A DNA stretch of 64,000 nucleotides, from NCBI GenBank assembly GCA_003116875.1, contig BCKT01000002.1, forward strand, positions 620,001-684,000, read 5' to 3'. The notes beneath the pieces are model-generated. The model was not told where the DNA came from. It was given only the letters and a program-made list of their open reading frames with translations, and did no database searches. Within the stretch, counting starts at the first letter, position 1. Every line of letters begins with the position of its first letter. Both the position numbers and the translations under genes were made by a program. Of the stretch, positions 44,399-55,481 are shown in pieces. The DNA comes from Takashimella koratensis. Taxonomy: Eukaryota > Basidiomycota > Tremellomycetes > Trichosporonales > Tetragoniomycetaceae.

Positions 44399-45182
44399 AT
44401 GCCTAGTGAGCTACCCTTCCCGAACTTCTCTTCCTTCCCACTTCTTGCTCCTGTCCTGTCCAGGCTTCCTTCACTGCTGCACATGCACAGCGACCAGAGC
44501 TAACCCTTACCCCCGCAGAGGTCGTCCACATTGTCCTCTGGAAGATCCGCAAGCCGGCCACCGGTCCCTCCGAGGAGGTCGTCGCCAAGGCCAAGGCATC
44601 CATCGCCAACCTTCTCAAGGTCCCCGGCGCCGAGGTGGTACGTATAGCCGATACCCAACTGATCATGGTCACCCTTGACTCTCTACTCCTTGTCCACCTC
44701 GTTACTCTCCATCCTGGGCTCGAGCTGACACTTTTTAGATGCGCCTCGGCCCACCTCTTGTCGACGGCCGCACCAAGGGCTTTGACTGGGGTGAGTCCTC
44801 ATTCCTTCCCCTTCCATCTTATGGAGGTCTTAGGCTGGTTCCAAGCTCTACCCGAGCCGCAGCCGAGCTGCAGCCGAGATCGGAGTGGAAGGCATTCACA
44901 GCCCGTCAAACTTCCTGACTGACCCAACCCTTTACTCAGGTCTCTACTCTGTCTTCTCTTCCCCCGAGGCCCTCCAGACCTACGCCGTCTCCGAGGCCCA
45001 CGTTAACACCGTCGCCGAGCACGTCAAGCCTGTCATCGAGGGTGAGTCACTTCGGGGGTTTTACCCGCCCCGTCCAAACCTCCGCAAACCTCCTCACTTT
45101 CATCTCCCTGGTCGGATCAGAGGTGCTAAAGACACCCTCACGAGCAGACATCTTGGCTTACGACTTCGAGCTCACCGAGTAA
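44399..45182 (+). CDS. Dabb (stress-responsive alpha/beta-barrel) protein A
   Basis: Five exons (44399-44405, 44519-44637, 44739-44790, 44940-45041, 45121-45182) give 113 residues. The first exon is only 7 nt (ATG CCT A). Core: VVHIVLWKIRKPATG, AKASIANLLKVPGAE, GLYSVFSSPEALQTYAVSEA, HVNTVAEHVKPVIE, LAYDFELTE. The HxxxxK start and the Y-x-x-S-x-x-H segment before the last strand are typical of Dabb dimers, found in stress proteins and some cyclases. Its paralogue lies at 51916 with the same exon phases and three F-box genes between them. Confidence 0.88.
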
Positions 45183-45439
45183 GGCGCTTGGAGAAATGTG
45201 AGGCCCAAAGGGAAGCGCACGGCGCATCATTCCGCGAGCAGCCTAGATCATGCATCAACATTGCTTCAAATGACCCTGCGAAACCCTGATTGGTCTGGCT
45301 CGAATCTATGGTGCACTCAGCCCAAGTGCTTCAACGCCTCATCTCGACACCTCCGACTCCAACCCATCAACTAATTTGGTGCGTGTCATAATGTGTCGGT
45401 CGCATACCCAACACCGTTTCTCAAAAGGAACGGTGAATC

Positions 45440-46340
45440 CTACTCAAACCTATCTTCACTCGAGTCTTGGGGTTGCCAAATTTGTTCTCCTGCGTGATTT
45501 CTCGCGACCAGACAGCCACGGCGCTCTCTTCGCGTGATTGATACCCATTCATCGTCCTCTGCATACCATTCTTTCAAACTCACTGCGAGAGTCCCCAAGC
45601 TTGGTGCGTAGGGGACAAACCTTGGTAGCGGTCCAAGCCCAGACGAACTGCGGAAATCGAGTATCTTCAAATTCTTCATGATAGGGATATCACCTTTGAG
45701 TTGTCCGGCAGAGAAGTTACTAGACCAGCGCATCTTAAGCCTCAGCCATTCCACAGTTGTCAAAGCGTTCCCCAGCAATGCAAGGTCCTGGGAGACCCGC
45801 ACGTCCATGGTGAGGTTCTGCAACCGCGTTGTGCTTCCAATCGCGCGCAGGCAATTCTCCCACTCTTGCACTTGGAGGGTACTGCATCCATCCCATTTAA
45901 GCGACAGGTCCACCGATTTGAGCTCGTCTTTGAAGATTGCTGTAGCTGCAGAGAAGGCCGTGCTCGCAAAGGGATACTGGACACTCATCTTTCCCAACAA
46001 GTTACTAATCGTTTTGAAAGGCGGGTTTGTCGTTGATAGCACTTGCAGGCGAGTCTGGTAAGCGGCTACAACCATCGACAGCAGTCAGCAAGGCACATAT
46101 ATGGTGTGCACTCACTGTCCTCCTCGCCTCGACGCGGATACAAAAACACCGTGTCGCACTTTCTAAACATGGGCTCTTGCCCCAGGTCTTTGAAATGTTT
46201 GAGACGATGATGAGTGATTTGTAATCCTCTACTGTGTCAAGGTGACTTATCATGAGCAGCAAGACTTCATTGGGAAGCTCTGTCAAATTTATCCTTGAAG
46301 GCGAGGCCGACCCTGCTAGGACTGCAGATGGTTCACTCAT
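45440..46340 (-). CDS. F-box protein, copy 2
   Basis: Two exons (46340-46116, 46054-45440) give 279 residues; the intron is 61 nt (GTGAGT...CCAG). The F-box is LTELPNEVLLLMISHLDTVE followed by YKSLIIVSNIS. The C-terminal region has LRR-like strands (LKSVDLSLKWD, LQNLTMDVR, LKILDFRSS) and a KEWY motif near the end, shared with copy 1. Copies 1 and 2 therefore form one subgroup and copies 3 and 4 another. It is probably an SCF substrate receptor of unknown target. Confidence 0.8.
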
Positions 46341-46893
46341 TGCGCGATCTTTCAGTAATGTTTAATTGTGTATAGACGGATAATAGGTGTGGTCGTGAGA
46401 CAGTACAGGAGGGAAAAAGGCAGAACCAGGGCATGCCAACGCTACTCTTATATGACAGTCGACATCGTGTCTGGTCCACCTTCCGCGTCTTGGTCAGAGC
46501 TCCCGCCTTCTACCAAGATGTGTCAAAGGGAAGCTGAAACGTATCCCAGACAACGAGACTTGTCCAAATTTGGAATTCTAGCAAAACGGAGTGCACCCAA
46601 GGACCATCTGAAACACGTCTGTCTTACTGTCAAAGGTGTGTCTCGGCTGAGAAAGGATTGCGGAGGATGCAAAGGAGTCCGATAGTGGGACAGTTTATGC
46701 CTGGGATCAGAAGGACGAGCAGTCGAGAGATGCTGAGAGATGTTGAGAGGAGTGAGCTTTCTGTATGTCACCTCGAAAAGGTATAGAAAGGCTACAAACA
46801 CAGCGTGGACTGCAAACCCTTCTCGACATGCTCAGCTGTTGCCTATGGGAAAGTACAGATATCTACATCACTTCTACCAGTTCCTTGTCCTTG
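46341..46893. other. Intergenic between F-box copies 2 and 3
   Basis: About 550 bp, promoter of copy 2 plus 3' flank of copy 3. An imperfect AGAGATG repeat (AGAGATGCTGAGAGATGTTGAGAGG) occurs near 46728. No gene seen. Confidence 0.45.
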
Positions 46894-48466
46894 TCAAAGT
46901 TGAACCTCATTGAACAGTGGGGGTTTTTTTGTTTGGAGCTCCTTCGCCCATCTCGTACTCTCCTCAACCCAGCTACCGCCCTCATCCCAGCGACTGTCTG
47001 TCAATTCCACTTTCAAAGACTTCAACGCTGACACCTTCTTGTTCAACCACTCTTGGCCATCCAATGTCAAAGACCGGAAGTGCAACTCCAACGAGTCTAC
47101 ATTTGGCGCCCGCTGAAAAAACTGCTCCAGCTGGACGATTCGTCCGTCACCCTTGAAACCGATATGTCTCAGATTATTGTAGTCTTGAAGATCGATGTCC
47201 GTAGTGCCCGCAACGTTGTTTGAGCCTTTGAATGACGCTGACCTCACCGAGGGAGCGTTGTTCAGAATCGTTTGGAAGTCCCTCAAAGTTATGGTGCCAC
47301 CGACTACGAGTTCCTCCAAGCATTCCGGAATCGAAAGATGGGGTATCGCTTCGTAGTCGGAGCGCCGCAAGCAAAGTTGCAAAGCTTTCAAATTTGGAGC
47401 ATTTTCTAAGATCGATTGCGCGGCGTCTAACTTCCGGAATCCGATGAATATGAATCTTGTCAGGGAGTTCATGAGAGAAGGCGGCTCTTGGAACGTTTCA
47501 CAATCCTTCTCGGTACCCAACGACAAATTTTGCAGCTTGGAAGCCTGGCGAAGGAGCTTGACGAGAGTGTTCATTGATTCGACGCTAAAATAGCTCAGGT
47601 CCACCATCTCCGGCATTGGTGGAATTTCGTCTCGGAGTTCCAGGTCGCCTTGGAAGTAATCGATGCCCTCCGAGAGCCCACGCACTTTTCCTTCTGTGAA
47701 AGGAAATGTTATGATCAATTCCTGTACTTCCTCGAAGCTATCACCAATCGTAATGAGATCCTTCGGAGCCATCAACGGAAAATCGAGACGCTTCCATTTG
47801 CGCTTTCTCTCTGCCTTGATGTGTTCTAACCAAGCTGGCCATTTGTGCAAAGTCGCAAACGAGCTGTGATCCAAAAGCTCAAGACTCAGCTCATCCACTC
47901 GGTCGGACAAGAATTGGTGGATCGCAAATAGATCGTCGACGCCAGTTTCGACCGCGTAATGTGGATCCCAGATTACGTTCATCGTGCGAATGTTTGTTGG
48001 AATCGACCGGATTTTCAAGTCCTTGACAATTTCGCTCGATGTGGGGTCTTAAGAAGAGGTCAGCAGTATCCCTCTTCAAAAATAGAACAACAACACAGTC
48101 TCGTCACGTACAAGTGGAGGGGAGATCGGGATAACCATTGGCAACTTGGAATGTCAGTTTGCCAAATCTGTATCCGGACGTCGCATCATAGAACTGGTTG
48201 TTGACTGTCGATGCATCTTTGAGACTTTTGGCGTCCAGAAAGCTCACTGCCATCACGAGTAATTCATGTGGCAAAAATCTATGGCGAAGTCCCGGAAGGG
48301 TTGCCGGCTCTGAGTATTCCCAATTTCGTTTGTAATTGGAAATTCGATCGGCCAGGGACATGTGAACAGTATGTTCGTTGTACTTGAGCGTTTTGTCGAA
48401 TGGTCGTGACGAGGAAGGGCTTGTGCCGAGACGGGTGTCGTTTGTCATGGTTGGTTGAGATGACAT
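46894..48466 (-). CDS. F-box protein, copy 3
   Basis: Two exons (48466-48112, 48047-46894) give 502 residues. The acceptor is CTTAAG, an uncommon AAG. The F-box (residues ~60-100) reads LPGLRHRFLPHELLVMAVSF, then LDAKSLKDASTVNNQFYD. A long LRR-like domain carries repeated NLxxLxL strands (NLKALQLCLR, APNVDSLELHFRS). It is the intact tandem paralogue of the broken copy 4: both share FPF[ST]E..VR, M[PA].P[ED]M..LSY and the end WDEG....RAKELQ-like. It is probably an SCF adaptor; target unknown. Confidence 0.85.
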
Positions 48467-49448
48467 TGAAGGACGAGAGGCTGGTAGATCTGGGTGAAGC
48501 TGATGGTGGTTGTGGTGAGGCGCTGCGTGTAGTCGAGTTGATGGGTTGTGTGGCAGGGCTGCGTTGGTGTGTACGTTTTCTCGTGCTTTGAACGAAGTAA
48601 TGAGAAGTGGGGGAAAAGAAAGAGTTCAACCAGACTGGTCAGCTGTTATGTGACAGGCAAGCTCCCTGCTCTTCCAAACCCCGTCCAAACTTGTATGACT
48701 CAAGCGGCTCCACTCCAGCCAAAGGAGGAGCAACAACCCGTGACGAATAAAGGATTTCAAGAAGCCCCAAAGCGTTCACGAACATGTCACGTTTCACCTA
48801 TAAGAATGGACACTGCGCAACGTCTAAGACTGAGTAAGCGAGAGGGTGCGGTCCAAAGTCTGAGGAGGAGTGCACGTTGAACATGAGCCAGCGCAACGCC
48901 CAAGGCCCAACGAGGTAAAAGGGGAGAGCAGAGGGTGAGACAACAAGGGACGGCACGACGCTCAGACAAATGCTGACTTGTGCGGCGGTCGATTGTTGGA
49001 GCGCTGATCGACACAAAGGTGTGATGTTGGAAAAGCGTTATCAAAGGTCTGCTACTCGACTTTGCTGCTCCAACACGGGAGAAGTTTGGGGTGGCGGTAG
49101 CGGTTGCCTCTTGATAAGTCTGTAATTGTAATTTTTAATTGTTGGTGAATGAAGGACAAGATATCCTTTCGAACAAAAGGCGTCTACTATTTCTTACACA
49201 AGACTGTAGTGTACTGTATATATGCTCTTCATCTCTTGCCCAACGTTGTTTATCAAAAGACTAACAAGGGTTTGACGCTATGACTCATGGATGGATCTGC
49301 ATGTTGCACAAACTGTACACGTATAAGGCAAATCATCAAAGAATCCCCTGCTTGAGTTTATGTATACCTCAACACTGTGCAAACGCGACAACTGTACACA
49401 AAAGTGGACAAACACCGGAGCAAAGATACCGAAAATGCTGCCCTCCGC
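48467..49448. other. Intergenic between F-box copies 3 and 4, includes duplicated promoter DNA
   Basis: About 980 bp. The part 48645-49075 is the upstream flank of copy 3 and matches the upstream flank of copy 4 (see repeat entries). The remainder, 49080-49448, is AT-richer and shows nothing recognisable. Confidence 0.5.
48645..49075. repeat. Duplicated upstream flank, unit 1 (F-box copy 3 side)
   Basis: Colinear with 51130-51540. Shared short blocks in the same order include GTGACAGGC, GCCAAAGGAGGA, GAATAAAGGA / AAATAAAGGA, GCGTTTCACCT / ACGTTTCACCT, GAGAGGGT / TAGAGGGT, ACAAATGCTGA and ATCAAAGGTCTGCTACTCGA / CTCAAAGGTCTGTTACTCGA. This is diverged duplicated noncoding DNA. Confidence 0.8.
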
Positions 49449-50938
49449 TCAGACCCACTGAACCTTGTGAAGCTCCATACTACAAGAGGGATTTTGACTC
49501 TGGAGTTCCTTCGCTCGTTTTTCGTAACCCTCGTCCCATTCGTTCGTTGTGATTTTCAAAGAAGCTAGCTTCGACACAATGGTGCCCAAGAAATCCCACA
49601 TCTGCGACGATGAATATGTGACCTCCAGTCCCAACGAGGCCACATTTGGAGCAGACTCAAAAAAGAGCGTGTAGTGGTGCAATCGTTTCGAGACTTTTGA
49701 ACGTGACACAAGTCAGCTTGTTAAACTTTGCAACGACGAGCTGAAGTTTGCTGTCGTCACCCATCGGTAGGTTGAACTCGATCGATTCCACATTGGGAGC
49801 TCCGTTCAAAAGTTTTCGAAAGGCTCCGAGCCCGACACGGCCGTAACACTTTAGCGTCCTCAATTTCGTCAACTTGGTGTCGCCAAATGGGCTCGCGCCG
49901 TCCAGAAAGTGTGTCGGGTGAAGTGTCAAGAACTCCAAGTTTGGAGCGCTCTGAATGATCGACGCTGCTGACGTGATATCAGCGCGGCCCAAAAAGGTGA
50001 ATTTTTTGAGCTTCGGATTTTCGGGAGGCGTCTCAGTGAACGATGTCGGAGAGTAACCGGTTTCCAGCGTCAATTCTTGGAGACCAGAGGCGGCGTGAAG
50101 AAGTTTCAGCAAAGGTTTGAGGTCCCCGTTCTTTAGATACGACAAAGAGAGCATATCGGGCATGGAAGGAAGCTCGTTTTCAAGCCTCAAGCTGCCCTCG
50201 AAGTAAGGCACGTCCTTGGTCCAAGAGCGGACGTCAGCCTCCGAGAAGGGAAATTCGATGTCGACACGAGCCACGCGAGACAGGAGATTAAAGATCGTGT
50301 TGATGTCCTTTGCTGCCATCAAAAACGACTTGAAGGCTTCGGGATTGTTTTCGTTGTTTTTGCTCTGGTGACGCACTGGAGCCATTCTTGCCATTTCGAC
50401 AGAGCTCGAGGCTGTAACGAAGTAGCCGAGATAAACTCTAGGCTAATGGATCGAAGATGGTGTGAAATTGAGTTGGTGATCGTAATCAGCTGGCCGAAGT
50501 TGACAGCTTCTGCAAGGTCACCGTGACAAATTGCTTCTTTGTTATTCATGCTCGTAGGTGGCGGCCCAGCCTCAAGAAGACTGACAAGCTTTCCGGATGC
50601 TTGGGCTGAGGAAGAATTGAATCAGCGATCTGTCCACAAAGCGACTGTGGCGTGACGTACGACAGAAGCTGTACACCTCGTCTCTCTCATCCGCCAGTCG
50701 GAACCGGAGAGTAGTAAAATCTCTGTGGCTGTATGCCCAATTCCAAAACCGCTTGTTTGTGAGGGAGAATGCGTTGAAATCTGCCCAGGGCAGGAACCGG
50801 CGAATCCCATCCAAAATTTCGTTGGGGACTGGTTAGGGAAAGAGTGGGCGTAGGGCTCACACCCTGGGAGACCTCACGAGAGGGGTCGAGAGACATGCCA
50901 GAGAAGGACATGATGAGGTCGAATTCGTTGGATGACAT
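49449..50938 (-). pseudogene. F-box protein, copy 4, with two homopolymer frameshifts
   Basis: Exons 50938-50863 and 50828-50661 carry the F-box (VPNEILDGIRRFLPWADFNA, FSLTNKRFWNWA). Exon 3 runs from 50605 to 49449 but changes frame twice. At the minus-strand A5 run (50361-50357) the frame shifts between WLQCVTRA and KNNENNPEAFKSFL. At the T6 run (49664-49659) it shifts back between PLHALF and ESAPNVASL. One A more and one T less would restore colinearity with copy 3. Either the gene is decaying or the assembly has two homopolymer errors. Everything else, including splice sites and the C-terminal WDEGYEKRAKELQ, looks functional. Confidence 0.72.
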
Positions 50939-51915
50939 GTTGACAAAGAGCTTGGTTGGGTTCGAGTGGTCGAATGAGAGTGTCTCGAGCGTACGGGTCG
51001 CCAATGATCGTGCGTTGTCGATATTGATGTTGGTGTGGGTGTTAGTGTTGGTGTCGGTGTTGGTGTTGGTGATCTTGTTGTACCAAAAAGCGAGGAATGG
51101 GGGGAAAGAAAGCGTCACGCCAGAGGAGCCTCTCTTAAGTGACAGGCTACCAACTCCCCTCTGAACGCCCTCTCGTACTGGCAAGGTTGTAATCGCCCCA
51201 CATGGCCAAAGGAGGAACACGAACGGCCGACAAATAAAGGACTTTACGAGCCACTTGGATCACCACGAGTGACTTGCGTTTCACCTGGCGAGCATGGAGG
51301 GTGCACAGCGTCCAAGGCTTACTAAGCTAGAGGGTATCATCCAAGGTTTGAGGGGAGATTGAGGACTGAAGATGGGCGCACCACCTGAAGCCAAGCCGGG
51401 GGAGGTGGAACAGCAGAGGGCAAGGCGTAAGGGGTGAATGAGGTGTGAACAAATGCTGAATTGTGCTGCGTGACGATCACAAAGGTGGGTTGTTGACCCG
51501 AATACTCAAAGGTCTGTTACTCGACTCGGCTGCTCGAAGGCGAGAGAGTTCGGCCGACAAGTAACTGTGGTCTGATGCGTAGGACCAGAGCGGGCGTTTC
51601 TCGACGGCATACTAAAGTGTGTTGGTGGAGCAACCGACGAGCAAGGCAGGTGAGTGAGCACTTGTAAGAAGGCGTGGCAAGACCAACTGGTTCAAACCTG
51701 CCTTTCACTCGGGGCAGCGAGAGAGACATAGCAAGGTCGAGAGCAGGTGCCACGGTTGGAGGGAGGAGGATGATAATGAGCCCCACCCGCGGCGATTTTC
51801 CCGGTTAGCTGGTGACCGGTTGGTGCTGGCCGGTTCGCCGGACCTAATGTTGATGCTTCCAGCTTCATGCCGACAACGTTTCTGCAACTCGCAACTTTAT
51901 CCACGTACACCGACC
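50939..51915. other. Intergenic between F-box copy 4 and Dabb B
   Basis: About 980 bp. It contains a GTTGGTGTTGGTGTCGGTGTTGGT-type minisatellite at 51025-51070 just upstream of the copy 4 start, then the duplicated flank 51130-51540, then the Dabb B promoter. No gene was recognised. Confidence 0.5.
51130..51540. repeat. Duplicated upstream flank, unit 2 (F-box copy 4 side)
   Basis: Partner of 48645-49075, same orientation and same distance class from its F-box gene. The pair shows that promoter plus gene were duplicated together, not the coding sequence alone. Confidence 0.8.
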
Positions 51916-52683
51916 ATGGGAAGTGAGTATCTGCCTACTCAGTCCGATCTCGACGCGCGGCAGCATGGACAACTGGTTCTGCCCCTCAAGTCGTGCTTAT
52001 CCTGCTTGACTTGCTTGTCCCGCTGACCTCTCTCCCACCCTGCCCGTGCCCCTATCTCATCCTTTACCTCGGCCCTCCTTTTTCCGTCACCTCTAGAAAT
52101 CATCCACATCGTCCTCCTCAAGCTCCGCAAGAGCCCATCCGCGACTCACGACACCGAGGACCCGTTTGCTGAGGCCAAAGCGTCCATTGGCAAGTGTCTC
52201 AACGACCCGAACGCCGAGTCGGTAAGTCGATACGCGATGCCTGGCTCTCCGGCTCCGCTGGTATAAGCAAGGCTGCCTGATTTTTCGGTTGCTAGGCTGA
52301 CCTATATGACTGGAAGATGTTCTTGGGTCCTCCGATGTTCGACGTCCGGGCAAAAGGGTTTGACTATGGTAGGTTGGGCTTTCTTCCTCGGCGAGTCTAT
52401 ACCGGATGACCCGTCCCAAGCTGACTACCGCCGACTTAAACGACAGGCCTGTACTCGGTGTTCGCTTCACGCGAGAATTTTGACACGTATGCCAAGTCCG
52501 AAGCTCACGCCAACGCAATCAAGGAGCATATCTTGCCTCATATCGAGGGTGAGCCAGCTGCATTTCACCCTCGGTCCGAAGTGTGAAGGGTGCATGGCCT
52601 TCGAAAACCCCTCCCCCCAGTAGAATGTGACGAACTGATACCCTGCAGACAGCCTCACGTACGACTTTGAGCTGCCCGCTTAG
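51916..52683 (+). CDS. Dabb (stress-responsive alpha/beta-barrel) protein B
   Basis: Five exons (51916-51922, 52097-52221, 52296-52368, 52447-52548, 52649-52683) give 113 residues, the same total as Dabb A. Exon 1 is again 7 nt, exon 4 again 102 nt, and all phases are identical. Core: IIHIVLLKLRKSPSATHD, AEAKASIGKCLNDPNAES, GLYSVFASRENFDTYAKSEA, HANAIKEHILPHIE, LTYDFELPA. It is clearly a paralogue of Dabb A about 7 kb away. The biochemical role is unknown; dimeric Dabb proteins act in stress responses or as small-molecule cyclases. Confidence 0.88.
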
Positions 52684-52757
52684 TTCACGATCGGTGTATG
52701 ATGACCCAATGCAAGTGCATATACAACAATGCTATCGATACAACTGCGAATGTTCTG

Positions 52758-54189
52758 CTAGACCCGTCCCAATCTCTCAGCTATCCTGACCTCCCCTCCA
52801 CACCGCAGACAGCTCCACCCTGGTTCGTCTCCGCTTTTAATCTTCACCATCTTCTTCCCCCGCTCTTCGACTTCGCGTTGATGCTTGACCAGCTCCTCGG
52901 CGATGCAGTAGTAGCAGTACACGCACTGACCCCAACAATCTGCCTCTGCGGGGACGAACACTGCGGTCTCCGTGTCCTTCACTTCCTCTCCTTCGGTGGA
53001 TGCGGGATGATCTGGCACGTCCGTGGCAATTGCTGGCAGGCTGACGTGTGCGGAGAGCGGTACCGGCACTGAAGCGTCTCGGCGGTAACAAATTGGACAG
53101 GTAGATAGGGGCAGGGAAGCGAATGGCCCAGAGTGTGCGGCGGTGGATTGCTTGGAGTGAGGGTCGGGTTTGAGAGGCGGGAGAGAGGAGTAGTCGATCT
53201 TCGTGGTGGACATGAGCGATTTGATGGGTTGAATCAGGGCCGAGGGGGTGAGCAAAGGTGGGAGTGGTGGGAATAGCGGTAACGAGAACATGAGGAACTC
53301 CTGAGTAGATGGTTTGGTCAGCACTGACACCTGATGGAACGCTGGGAAGGGTATAGCCAGCCAAACCAGATGCTCACGGTGAAAGCACCCCAGACAAGCT
53401 GCCTGTTCATGTACTCGTACGATACCATGCGGGCGAGGTGAGGAGAGGCCGGAACGAGTCGTAGCCCGAGAGCGCGCATGACTACCGAGGGGTATCTGTG
53501 GAATGCACCGCTCAGCTCTTGTTCCTTGGAAGAGGGTTGAGAGTCATTGTACTCACCGTCCATCCCAGAGGAAAAGCAACCAGCCGAGGAGATCAACTGC
53601 TCGACCAGCGTTCTCTGCACGAATAAGGGCAGACCATGCTCGAGAGCGCCAGTCATGTGTTGGCAAGTCTGGCCATTGCCGTGACAAAGCGTGTTGTCGG
53701 ATCCGCGTCATGAGGTACTGGGGGACGACAGGTGGGTGGAGGAGAAGGTATAGCAGGAGGATACGTCGTGTAGCTGCAAAGATATTCGTTTAGTCGATCG
53801 AACCCCGTTGAACTCTGGGACTCACGAATTTGCGATGGACGCGATGAGGAGACGAGCTTGAGGTTTTGGAGAGAAGCGCCTGGCGACGCTCCTTTCCGGA
53901 AGACTCCAAAGTACATGATGATTAGTTTAAGGACGAGCTTCATCTCTGGCTTTGCGTCCCAGCTCAACTGCAGAGTGAGTCAGATGGGAGCAGAGAATGT
54001 CCAACGCCATCTACCTACCTTGAAATTCGTCAGAGACCGCTCGAGCCGTTCACCGAGCATGCTGACTAGCCCATCGTCCAGCTCGTCTGCGTCGACCTGG
54101 CTGACCCTTGGCGCTCGGGGGCCTGGATCATGCCCGACCATGTCCGCTGTATCGCTCGGCGCAGATGCGCTCGGTTCAGGCGCGGGCAT
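52758..54189 (-). CDS. PEX2: Peroxisome biogenesis RING E3 ligase Pex2
   Basis: Five exons (54189-54019, 53967-53826, 53773-53557, 53495-53378, 53300-52758) total 1191 nt, 396 residues. The Pex2/10/12 membrane domain shows LLLYLLLHPPVVPQYLMTR, VDLLGWLLFLWDGRYPSVVM and the Pex2 hallmark VSYEYMNRQLVWGAFTEFLM. The C-terminal RING has STCPICYRR, DCWGQCVYCYYC and WSCLRCGGEV. Pex2 with Pex10 and Pex12 forms the peroxisomal ubiquitin ligase channel that recycles Pex5. Start ATG 54189 gives an acidic N-terminus; an upstream ATG at 54256 could add a 6-codon exon spliced in frame. It is divergent from the TRAP-alpha-like gene, 260 bp apart. Confidence 0.92.
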
Positions 54190-54449
54190 GGGACCGTGGG
54201 TCTGAAGAGGATGAGCAAGACGAGGGAAGATAAAGCAACAGTGAATTGCCGGATCATGGTGATTGACGGTGTGTCACATAGTAAATTGTGATTACCAAAT
54301 TCTCGATTGGTCCACGTCGTTTAGCAAGAGCTCCACCCAGCCACCTCCCGACTTTGCTTCGATCATCTTCGACCTCGCTCCATCTCATCCAAGTCACCCC
54401 TCATCACCTCGCACGACCAAGCATCTCTCCCCACTCTATCCATTCAACC

Positions 54450-55481
54450 ATGGGTGAGTCCTTGTCCTGCGCTTCAAGCGACGATGCGCTAGCGACTGCA
54501 AACGCTGGCCGAGATCTGGTCGAATCGATCCACCGGTCCTAACTTCGCGCAGGTCTTTTCACCACCGATGTCTCGGACGAGGTCCAGGTCACTGCCTCTT
54601 TCCTCGACTCGAACCCCTTCGGTCGTGAGTGTCTTCCCACAAGCCAGGTTTTTCTCCTGTTCCTGTCCTCCTTCTTGACTCCCTTCCCCTTACATCTCAC
54701 TATCCTCGTTGCCTGGCGCGAATCATACCTAACCTCTCGCAGTCGTTGTCAATGGCGAGCAAACCGGCCTCTTGCTCCACCTTAACAACGTCAGCCCCAA
54801 CAACTACACTCTCGTCTCTGCCGCTGCGAGCTACCACGACCCTGCGCGTGACTGGGCCCTCGTCAAAAACGTTACCGCGCTCAAGTACAACGTTCCTATC
54901 ATCACTGGCTCCAACCTTAGCGCGCCCTTCAACGTCTTCAGCGAGTAAGTCGGACTCGTTCTCAAGTTTAGAATGCCGCTAACGCACCCAGGTTCAAGCC
55001 TCAAGAGATCGGTCTCACCGTATGGGTCAACCTTCGTGACGCCTCCAACGGCGTTCACAGCGTGACTGCTCTCAACCAGACCGTCTCTGTCGTTGAGCCC
55101 GCTTCGACTTGGTTCGACCCCGGCCTTCTCTTCCTCTACCTCATCCTGTCTACGGCACTCCTCGGCGGCGCTTACGCGGCTTACCAGGCCTTCTTCCCTG
55201 CTCCCAAGAAGCGCCGCGGCCCGACCAAGTCGACGCCCTCAGGCACCAAGGTCAAGGCTGTTGTTCCGAACGACAAGAGCACCAAGTACCCGGATGTCAA
55301 GCCGTACGAGGAGGAGTGGATCCCCGAGCAACACCTCAAGAGCCGCGCAAGCAAGCTCAAGGCGACCCCCGGCGGCGCGAGCTCGGGCGGCGAAGAGCTT
55401 CTCAGCGGCGGCGAGGCGACAAGCGGCGGAGAGCAGAGCGGTGCCGAGGGCAAGACCAGGAGGAGGAAGAGCAAGAAGTAG
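54450..55481 (+). CDS. TRAP-alpha / Irc22-like ER membrane protein
   Basis: Four exons (54450-54453, 54553-54624, 54743-54944, 54992-55481) give 255 residues. The luminal beta-domain reads VTASFLDSNPFG, VVNGEQTGLLLHLNNVSPNN, FKPQEIGLTVWVNLRD, with N-glycosylation sites. A transmembrane helix (GLLFLYLILSTALLGGAYAA) and a basic cytosolic tail rich in Gly/Ser and ending RRRKSKK follow. This matches the translocon-associated protein alpha / Irc22 family at the Sec61 translocon. The 4-nt first exon gives an N-terminus without a signal peptide, which the family normally has. An upstream or alternative exon may have been missed. Confidence 0.8.
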
